Positions 1 through 5,475 of a stretch of 26,807 bases of DNA are shown here, one piece after another. The number at the start of each line of letters is the position of its first letter. The stretch's first letter is position 1. The stretch lies in contig JBKQPR010000258.1 of assembly GCA_052144935.1 (NCBI GenBank), positions 1-26,807 on the forward strand, written 5' to 3'. The translations under genes and the position numbers were made by a program. A model generated the notes under the pieces. That model saw only the letters and a program-made list of their open reading frames with translations. It did no database searches and was not told the origin of the DNA. The stretch comes from JOPF133 sp052144935 (GTDB lineage Bacteria; Acidobacteriota; Terriglobia; Bryobacterales; Bryobacteraceae).

Positions 1-121
1 GGCGCAAGCCACACCCAGAAGATCATCGTTAAGCCGTGTGCAGGAAAACTGCACGCACGGTTTGAAAGGGGTTTGTTGAAAACGGGCTGGCGGTAACCGC
101 CAGTACCGCGTCAAAATCTAC
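1..121 (+). mobile_element. 3' end of a group II intron (5' part outside the window)
   Basis: The first ~120 bases carry the last two RNA domains of a group II intron: domain V at 31-63 and a probable domain VI at about 72-117. In domain VI an apical 7-bp hairpin (87-93 with 97-103, loop TAA) sits on a weaker basal stem in which TTGA (76-79) can pair with TCAA (111-114); an A in the run 113-116 could be the branch-point bulge. Bacterial group II introns end in a purine-pyrimidine shortly after domain VI, so the 3' splice site is probably AC at 120-121 or AT at 124-125. The reverse transcriptase/maturase normally lies upstream in domain IV and would be outside the window. Positions 1-30 would be the closing part of domain IV. 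Exact boundary uncertain; identity fairly sure. Confidence 0.8.
31..63 (+). ncRNA. Group II intron domain V (catalytic hairpin)
   Basis: The hairpin has the hallmark geometry: an 8-bp lower stem (31-38 with 56-63), a two-nucleotide CG bulge (54-55) on the 3' side, a 5-bp upper stem (39-43 with 49-53) and a GAAAA loop (44-48). The catalytic-triad AGC is at 32-34. This is the most conserved element of group II introns and is very unlikely by chance. Confidence 0.88.
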
Positions 122-123
122 CT

Positions 124-600
124 ATGCAAATAATCATAGAAAGAATGGTCAGAGATTTCGAGCGCGGCCGCCTGACGCGCCGCCAACTCGCCGTTTCTCT
201 CGCCGCGTTGGTCACTGAAGCGCAGGCCGCGCCAAAGCAATCGGGCCTGCGCGCCGTCAGCCTGAACCACGTTACCGTGCGGGTCCGCGACGTTCACCGC
301 ACGTCTCTGTTTTACCAAGAGTTCTTTGGGATGCCGCTCAAGCAGCATTCAGAGACAACGCACATCCTGGGTGTCGGCAAGAGCTTCTTTGGAATTGAGC
401 AGAAGGGCGACACCGCGGCCCTCGACCACTACGACTTCGGAATCGCCGGCTTCAACGCAGACGACGTAACCGCCAGACTGCAGGCGCGCAATTTGAAGCC
501 GGAGCCCGGCGGGACCAAGGAATCGTTCAAGTTCCGGGATCCCGATGGATTTCTCGTGCAAGTTAACGCACCGGATTATGAGGGTCATGTGGGCAGCTAG
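124..600 (+). CDS. VOC-superfamily (glyoxalase/dioxygenase-fold) protein with Tat-like N-terminus
   Basis: A 158-residue protein. Residues 1-35 include a twin-arginine-like stretch (LTRRQ, 17-21) followed by a hydrophobic run and an alanine-rich end, suggesting export. The rest is one vicinal-oxygen-chelate domain, starting at LNHVTVRVRD (47-56) and ending with DPDGFLVQVNAP (139-150). His49 and His102 sit at usual metal-ligand positions; the Glu normally found near the end of the fold is Gln146. VOC proteins cover glyoxalase, dioxygenase and resistance functions, so no substrate is assigned. The ATG at 124 lies at the 3' splice site of the group II intron and has no ribosome-binding site. ATG at 148 is an alternative giving MVRDFERGRL, which resembles starts I know from acidobacterial relatives. 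Whether the gene still has its own promoter cannot be seen. Confidence 0.8.
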   Translation: MQIIIERMVRDFERGRLTRRQLAVSLAALVTEAQAAPKQSGLRAVSLNHVTVRVRDVHRTSLFYQEFFGMPLKQHSETTHILGVGKSFFGIEQKGDTAALDHYDFGIAGFNADDVTARLQARNLKPEPGGTKESFKFRDPDGFLVQVNAPDYEGHVGS

Positions 601-638
601 GGTTTCGGGACCATCTCTAAACAGTAAACAGGAGTCCG

Positions 639-740
639 ATGAAAGTGAATCCTCCGTCGCTACCTCATCACGAGGTCGATGGTTTGGTAACTTGTGGACT
701 GCCAGTGTTCGACAGCACTTTGCGGCCTCCACAGCTTTGA
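639..740 (+). CDS. Possible 33-residue small ORF
   Basis: An ATG at 639 is preceded by GGAG (631-634) at short but usable spacing and opens a 33-codon frame ending at TGA 738-740. The product is not recognised and shows no signal peptide or membrane segment. It lies in the 214-base gap between the VOC gene and the hydrolase. It could equally be chance. Confidence 0.2.
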   Translation: MKVNPPSLPHHEVDGLVTCGLPVFDSTLRPPQL

Positions 741-759
741 CAACGGGAGGTCTCAACTT

Positions 760-788
760 TTGAATACTACATCATCCCGTCGTATACT
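760..788 (+). promoter_or_regulatory. Predicted sigma70-type promoter for the hydrolase gene
   Basis: TTGAAT (760-765) and TATACT (783-788) are separated by exactly 17 bases, giving 4/6 and 5/6 matches to the -35 and -10 consensus. Transcription would begin near 795, leaving a leader of about 20 bases that contains GGAG at 802-805 before the ATG at 815. Confidence 0.55.
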
Positions 789-814
789 GTCACGCAGCCA
801 CGGAGCTACCTACT

Positions 815-1843
815 ATGACCAGAAGAGCGCTCTCGTCTATGCTTGCCCTGCCGGCCGCATTTGGAATCCGGGCCCAGCCGCAGTCCACTGCAGCCGACGC
901 CTATACGACGTTCGACAGCGACGGCACGGCCCACATCAAACGCGCGATCCCGGTTCCGAAAACCATTTCCCCGGAGGCCCAGGCTCTGATGGTCTCAGGT
1001 GAGAGATGGACGCCTCAGGCGGGCACGAAGGAATCGGCCGCCTTCATGGAAAAGATGAACGCCGCTTACCCGGTAGATGTCGAGGTAACCACGTCCGGAG
1101 GAGTGAAAGTTTGGGTCGTCACCCCGAAGCGCCTCGCGCCGAAGAAGCGGGACCGCCTTCTCATCTGCCTGCACGGCGGCGGCTTTACGAGCGACTCGGG
1201 TTCTCTCATAGAGAGCATCCCGATAGCAGCGTTGACTGGCACAGAGGTGATCTCGGTACAGTACCGACTGGCGCCGCAGTTTCCTTTTCCGGCCGCGGTG
1301 GACGACAGCACTGCGGTTTACAAGGCCGCGCTCAAGACCCACACGCCAAGAAAGATCGCCATCTACGGAACTTCCGCGGGCGCGGTTCTGGCAGCCCAAA
1401 CCGCGGTTCAAGTACGGAAACTCGCCCTGCCCATGCCGGCGGCTCTGGGCTTTTTCTCCGGATATGTCGATCTCGCCCGGTACGGCGACTCGAGATTCTT
1501 TTATGGCGCTGGCGGCCTCAAGGACTTCAGCGCGATGATCGAACCGCTAAAGGGCCTGGGGATGGTCCCGTACGTCGGAGACCACGACCGCAAGGATCCG
1601 GTGCTTTCGCCGATCTATGCGGATCTCAGAGGATTCCCGCCGACTCTCTGCATGACTTCGACCCGCGATCACTGTCTCAGCGGCACGGTCGACTTTCATC
1701 GTGCGCTTCTGCGGGCCGGAGTGGACGTTGGACTGATGGTCTTCGACGCAATGCCGCACGCTTTTTGGTACAGGTTCGACCTCCCGGAATCGAAGGAAGC
1801 ACTAGATGCCCAGGCGAGATTTCTCGACCGGCGCCTCGGCTGA
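815..1843 (+). CDS. Exported alpha/beta hydrolase, hormone-sensitive-lipase (fold-3) family
   Basis: A 342-residue esterase/lipase-type serine hydrolase. Residues 1-20 form a signal peptide (MTRRA start, hydrophobic core, alanine-containing end), so it likely acts in the periplasm or outside the cell. The HSL-family oxyanion motif HGGGF is at 120-124. The nucleophile elbow GTSAG puts Ser187 at the active site; Asp285 (in STRDHC) and His315 (in MPHAFW) complete the triad. The family usually has G-D-S-A-G, so Thr replaces Asp beside the serine. VQYRLAPQFPFPAA (148-161) is another family signature. Such enzymes hydrolyse short-chain carboxyl esters; the natural substrate is unknown. ATG 815 has GGAG at 802-805 and a good promoter just upstream. 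It appears monocistronic. Confidence 0.88.
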   Translation: MTRRALSSMLALPAAFGIRAQPQSTAADAYTTFDSDGTAHIKRAIPVPKTISPEAQALMVSGERWTPQAGTKESAAFMEKMNAAYPVDVEVTTSGGVKVWVVTPKRLAPKKRDRLLICLHGGGFTSDSGSLIESIPIAALTGTEVISVQYRLAPQFPFPAAVDDSTAVYKAALKTHTPRKIAIYGTSAGAVLAAQTAVQVRKLALPMPAALGFFSGYVDLARYGDSRFFYGAGGLKDFSAMIEPLKGLGMVPYVGDHDRKDPVLSPIYADLRGFPPTLCMTSTRDHCLSGTVDFHRALLRAGVDVGLMVFDAMPHAFWYRFDLPESKEALDAQARFLDRRLG

Positions 1844-1950
1844 CTGGGAAGCTATCGGTGTGCCCGCTCCGGATGGGTTTACGGCACTCGGAAATTGTGC
1901 CGCTGGGCGAGAACGGGCTTTTCCGGAAACTGGGCAAGCTTCGGTCCAAG

Positions 1951-1985
1951 GCCACCTGTCCGCGCCGGCTTGTCGGACAAGTGGC
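1951..1985. repeat. 12-bp near-perfect inverted repeat in the hydrolase/regulator gap
   Basis: Arms 1951-1962 and 1974-1985 match at 11 of 12 positions around an 11-base loop. The element sits in the 264-base gap between the hydrolase stop and the response regulator start. It could fold as a hairpin and help end hydrolase transcription, but no T-tract follows. Otherwise I see no gene in 1844-2107. Confidence 0.45.
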
Positions 1986-2107
1986 AGTTGTCGCGGACCG
2001 TGAGCACGAAATCGAAGGTCTGGCCTGTTGCCCCTCGGTCCACCCGCCACTCACTAACCCCGTTCATCCCCCGTTCCCCCGCTCCGTAGCAGAATGGAGG
2101 TAGACCC

Positions 2108-2797
2108 GTGCGCATTCTGCTAGTGGAAGACGAAACCCGTGTAGCCGGTTTCATCGCCCGAGGTCTGCGCGAACAGTCCTACGCGGTCGATATCGCCGGC
2201 GATGGCGAACAGGCCGTCTACCTGGCCGCCGTCAACTCCTACGACCTGGTGATTCTCGACGTCATGCTTCCCATCAAGGATGGCCACGCCGTCTGCCGTG
2301 AATTGCGCGCCGCCGGCCTGACGATTCCCATCCTCATGCTCACCGCCCGCGATGCCGTAGACGACCGCGTGGCGGGCCTCGATTGCGGCGCCGACGACTA
2401 CCTGGTCAAGCCCTTCGACTTCAAAGAGCTGCTGGCCCGCCTGCGCGCCCTGCTGCGCCGCTCCGCCACTCTCCGTCCGCCCGTGGCGTGCGTCGCCGAC
2501 CTCGTGCTCAACACGGGCAGCCACCGGGTGGAGCGCGCCGGCAAACCCGTCCCGCTCACCGCCCGGGAATACGCCCTGCTCGAATTCCTGGTGCTCAACC
2601 AGGGCCGCGTGGTGGGCCGCGAGGAGATCGCGCAGCACGTCTGGGACGAAAGCTTCGATCCCTTCTCCAACGTGATCGATGTGTACATCCGGCGCTTGCG
2701 CGGCAAGTTGGACGCGGGTTTCTCGCGGCGCCTGATCCACACGCGGCGCGGGGCGGGCTACCTCCTCTCGGGGGAAGCCGGAGCGGGCGATGATTAG
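2108..2797 (+). CDS. OmpR/PhoB-family response regulator
   Basis: A 229-residue two-domain transcription factor. The receiver domain (about 1-115) has the acidic pair at Glu7/Asp9, phospho-acceptor Asp51 in LVILDVMLP, Thr79 in LMLTA and Lys101 in YLVKPFD, so all switch residues are present. The C-terminal part (about 126-222) is a winged helix with the typical LTAREYALLEFL and NVIDVYIRRLRGKL segments. The start is GTG at 2108, supported by GGAGG at 2096-2100. The gene overlaps the next gene, a histidine kinase, by 8 bases, so the two form a translationally coupled pair. Similar pairs include CusRS-like and TctD-like systems, but the sequence does not reveal the signal or target genes. Confidence 0.95.
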   Translation: MRILLVEDETRVAGFIARGLREQSYAVDIAGDGEQAVYLAAVNSYDLVILDVMLPIKDGHAVCRELRAAGLTIPILMLTARDAVDDRVAGLDCGADDYLVKPFDFKELLARLRALLRRSATLRPPVACVADLVLNTGSHRVERAGKPVPLTAREYALLEFLVLNQGRVVGREEIAQHVWDESFDPFSNVIDVYIRRLRGKLDAGFSRRLIHTRRGAGYLLSGEAGAGDD

Positions 2798-4199
2798 AAG
2801 CTTCCGCCTGCGGATCACCGCCTGGTACCTGGCCTTCTTCGCGTTGCTCTTCGCGCTGTTCGGCCTGTACCTGTACGGCGTGCTGGCCAAGGCTCTGGAA
2901 TCGCGCCTAGATCGAATGCTGGCTGCGGAAGCCTCCACCGCCGTGGGATTGTTCCAGGACGAGCTGGAGGAGATGAAAGGCGACGTCCCCAAGGCCGCCG
3001 TGGAAGCCGTCTCCGAGATGCACGTACGCGACAGCGTCGTCGCCATCCTCGAAGGCCGCCGCGTGGTCGCCGCGGGCGACGGGGCATCCGCCGCGGGCGA
3101 CGGCGCTTCGGGCGCCGGCCTGCGGGACATCGCGGCCCTCGCCCAGGCCCATCCCGCGGACGAATTTCCCCTCACCCTGCCGGGCCTCGGGAAGCACGGC
3201 GCGCACGCCGCCGCACGCCGCTTCACCACCGCCGGCAGGAGCTTCCTGATCGTCTCGGTGGGTCCGCTCGATTCCATCGCCGCCGATCTCGACCTGGTGC
3301 GCCGCGTGGTGCTTTTCGGCCTGCCGTTCCTGCTGGGGCTGGCCGGGCTGGGCGGTTACCTGGTGGCCACCCGCAGCCTGGCCCCGCTCGGCTGGATGGC
3401 CGAACAGACGCGCCGCATCAGCGGCAGCAACCTGGAAACGCGGCTGGATATCGGCGACGCCGCGGAGGAGCTCACCATGCTGGCCACCTCCTTCAATGAG
3501 CTGCTCTCGCGCCTCGACCAATCCTTCGCCGGCATGAAGCGCTTCGTGGCCGATGCTTCTCACGAGTTGCGCACGCCCCTGGCGGTGATCCACGGCGAGG
3601 CCGACGTGTCGCTTTCGCACGACCGGCCGGCCGCCGAGTACAAGCAATCCCTGGCCATCATCCTGGACGAATGCCGCCGCCTCTCCCGCCTGGTAGACGA
3701 TCTGCTCAACCTGGCGCGCGCCGATGCCGGCCGGGTGCGGCTGCAGGTGGCGGAATTCTATTTCAACGATCTGCTGGCCGAGTGCTGCCGCTCGCTCGAG
3801 GCGCTGGCCGCCGCCCGCCGCATCATGATCGAGTGCCTTCCCTCCCAGGACGTGGCGTTTCGCGGAGACCAGGCGCTGTTGCGCCGGCTGGTGGTGAACC
3901 TGCTCGACAACGCCATCCGCTATACGCCGGCGGGCGGCCGCATCACGGCTTCGCTCGAAGCGCGCGGCCCGCAATTGCAGATCCGCATCGCCGACACCGG
4001 TATCGGCATCTCTCCCGAAGCCGCGCCGCACATCTTCGAGCGCTTCTACCGCGCCGACAAAGCCCGCTCCCGCGCCGAGGGCGGTTTCGGCCTGGGCCTC
4101 TCCATCGTTAAGTGGATCGCCGAATCGCACCACGGCGCGGTCGCCGTCAGCAGCCGCCCCGAAGAAGGCAGCACATTTACCGTGACCCTGCCGCTGTAA
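2790..4199 (+). CDS. Sensor histidine kinase, partner of the preceding regulator
   Basis: A 469-residue membrane kinase. TM1 is about 10-33, a periplasmic sensor region follows (about 34-170), TM2 is about 172-193, then a HAMP linker (about 195-245). The HisKA domain carries the H-box ASHELRTPLAV with phospho-acceptor His258. The ATPase domain shows the N-box (Asn370 and Asn374 in LLDNAIRYTP), DTGIG (402-406), FERFYR and GFGLGL (432-437), so it should be active. Inside the sensor region, residues 94-107 are a tandem repeat of AAGDGAS encoded by two near-identical 21-bp units. The ligand is unknown. ATG 2790 overlaps the regulator's end. Confidence 0.94.
   Translation: MIRSFRLRITAWYLAFFALLFALFGLYLYGVLAKALESRLDRMLAAEASTAVGLFQDELEEMKGDVPKAAVEAVSEMHVRDSVVAILEGRRVVAAGDGASAAGDGASGAGLRDIAALAQAHPADEFPLTLPGLGKHGAHAAARRFTTAGRSFLIVSVGPLDSIAADLDLVRRVVLFGLPFLLGLAGLGGYLVATRSLAPLGWMAEQTRRISGSNLETRLDIGDAAEELTMLATSFNELLSRLDQSFAGMKRFVADASHELRTPLAVIHGEADVSLSHDRPAAEYKQSLAIILDECRRLSRLVDDLLNLARADAGRVRLQVAEFYFNDLLAECCRSLEALAAARRIMIECLPSQDVAFRGDQALLRRLVVNLLDNAIRYTPAGGRITASLEARGPQLQIRIADTGIGISPEAAPHIFERFYRADKARSRAEGGFGLGLSIVKWIAESHHGAVAVSSRPEEGSTFTVTLPL
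3069..3110 (+). repeat. Tandem 21-bp duplication in the kinase sensor domain
   Basis: Units 3069-3089 and 3090-3110 match at 18 of 21 positions and encode AAGDGAS twice. In-frame length means the kinase stays intact; the effect is a longer, flexible Gly/Ala loop in the periplasmic part. Confidence 0.75.
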
Positions 4200-4214
4200 A
4201 AGGATTGCTCACTG

Positions 4215-4685
4215 GTGTCCAGCGCAAACCTGGCCATTGTCGAAGCGGACCCCGCGGCGCCGGAAGCCGCCAGCCTCATCTCCGCGCTGGATGCCGATCT
4301 GCGCGAGCGGTATCCGGGCATGCCCATCCACGGAATCGATTCCGCCGAATTTCGGCGTAGCGGCGGGGTATTTCTGCTTGGAAGACTCGATGGCATCCCT
4401 GTGGCCTGCGGCGCGATCCGGCCTCTCGGCGGGGGCGCCTGCGAGCTGAAGCGTATGTTCGTGCGGAATGACTACCGAGGGCGCGGCTTCGCCAGAGCGA
4501 TGCTGGCGGCGGTCGAACGGATCGCTATCGAACGCGGCTACCAAACCATCCGCCTGGAAACCGGCATCTATCAGCCCGAAGCAGTCGCGCTTTATGAGAG
4601 CGCCGGCTACCATCGTATCCTTTGCTACGAAGAGTACATCTCCGACCCCAGATCCCTTTGCTTCGAGAAGTCTCTTCCCGCGTGA
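4215..4685 (+). CDS. GNAT-family N-acetyltransferase
   Basis: A 156-residue soluble protein with the GCN5-related acetyltransferase fold. Motif A is clear: ELKRMFVRNDYRGRGFARAML, with the acetyl-CoA pyrophosphate loop RGRGFA at 88-93. Motif B is represented by the C-terminal ETGIYQPEAVALYESAGY. The family moves the acetyl group of acetyl-CoA to an amine on a protein, amino acid, antibiotic or other small molecule; the acceptor is unknown. GTG 4215 is the chosen start because AAAAGGA ends about 11 bases upstream and translation begins only 15 bases after the kinase stop, so it probably belongs to the two-component transcript. Confidence 0.88.
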   Translation: MSSANLAIVEADPAAPEAASLISALDADLRERYPGMPIHGIDSAEFRRSGGVFLLGRLDGIPVACGAIRPLGGGACELKRMFVRNDYRGRGFARAMLAAVERIAIERGYQTIRLETGIYQPEAVALYESAGYHRILCYEEYISDPRSLCFEKSLPA

Positions 4686-4742
4686 GGAAGCTAACCAAAA
4701 TCCAACCGTCTGCGTCCAAACCATCCAGGAGAATTCCAACCC

Positions 4743-5204
4743 ATGAAGCTGCCATCCATCGCGCGTCTGGCCGCCTGCGGCGCGCTGATCCTGATGTCTC
4801 ACGCGGCTGCCTTCGCCGGCGACAAGACGCTCATGCACTGCTTCGCGTGGGCCCCCGTCAAAGAGGCCACTCCCGCCGACTGGGAGGCCTTCTACAAAGC
4901 CTCCGACGCGCTGCCCCACAAGATCAAGGGCATCCTCCGCGTGTGGTACGGCAAGCTGGCGGCCCCGCTGTCGCAGGCCGCGCTCGGCAAAATCGACGAG
5001 GCGGCTTCCAAGAAGTACTTCGCCGGAGAGACCATCAGCGTGCCCGTCACCCGCACGCCGCGCGAGTATGGCATGTGCATGGAGATGAAGGACGCCAACG
5101 TGTTGAAGGCCTACGACAGGGACCCCTACCACAAGATCTGGACCGACGCGTACGCCAGGATCCGGGTCGACGGCACCACCACCTTCAATATCCTGGGCCA
5201 GTGA
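4743..5204 (+). CDS. Exported Dabb (stress-responsive alpha/beta-barrel) domain protein
   Basis: A 153-residue protein with a clean signal peptide (1-25, ending AAAFA). The remainder resembles Dabb domains: an opening beta strand (MHCFAW), a helix containing DWEAFYKASDALPHKIKGI, a second strand pair ending YGMCMEMKD, and the usual LKAYDRDPYHKIWTD helix that precedes the last strand. Dabb proteins are small dimeric alpha/beta barrels of mostly unknown role; exported forms are common in acidobacteria and planctomycetes. AGGAG at 4726-4730 supports ATG 4743. It lies 57 bases after the acetyltransferase and may share its transcript. Confidence 0.72.
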   Translation: MKLPSIARLAACGALILMSHAAAFAGDKTLMHCFAWAPVKEATPADWEAFYKASDALPHKIKGILRVWYGKLAAPLSQAALGKIDEAASKKYFAGETISVPVTRTPREYGMCMEMKDANVLKAYDRDPYHKIWTDAYARIRVDGTTTFNILGQ

Positions 5205-5212
5205 TCGGTGGC

Positions 5213-5230
5213 GCAGACACTCGCGTCTGC
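5213..5230. repeat. Short palindrome (GCAGAC / GTCTGC)
   Basis: A 6-bp stem with a 6-base loop, 8 bases after the Dabb stop codon. It is of the 'GGCGCAG..CTGCC' type of short GC-rich palindrome seen elsewhere in the window and may act as a transcript end. The rest of 5231-5439 shows no gene. Confidence 0.4.
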
Positions 5231-5439
5231 CGGGGTGCCCTCTGGGACGGAGACGGGTCTCGGCGCTCCCTCTTGAAAACGCGGCGGCCCTACGGAAATG
5301 TGCTGTCAAACATGGTCACCCCGGAACGCCAAATCGTCCGGGCAGGGATAGGTCGCCGTCTTTTCGTCTGTTCGGTGTTGCGCGCCGCGGTCTGTTCCGC
5401 AGGGAATGCAGACGCAAATCTCGTCCGCTCAACGTCCCT

Positions 5440-5465
5440 CCGCGAGACCTCCCGCGTCTCCGCGG
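5440..5465 (-). terminator. Hairpin just past the ADOP permease stop
   Basis: CCGCGAGAC (5440-5448) pairs with GTCTCCGCGG (5456-5465) with one bulged G and a 7-base loop. On the minus strand it begins about ten bases after the permease stop. There is no clear U-tract, so intrinsic termination is only possible. The arm 5456-5469 also belongs to the CTCCGCGGTGAA repeat family found at 17016-17095. Confidence 0.4.
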
Positions 5466-5475
5466 TGAACCTCCT

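Noticed and set aside
1879..2154. Minus-strand frame between hydrolase and response regulator
   Set aside because: No promoter, RBS or recognised family; it runs over a hairpin and into the regulator gene. Treated as non-coding.
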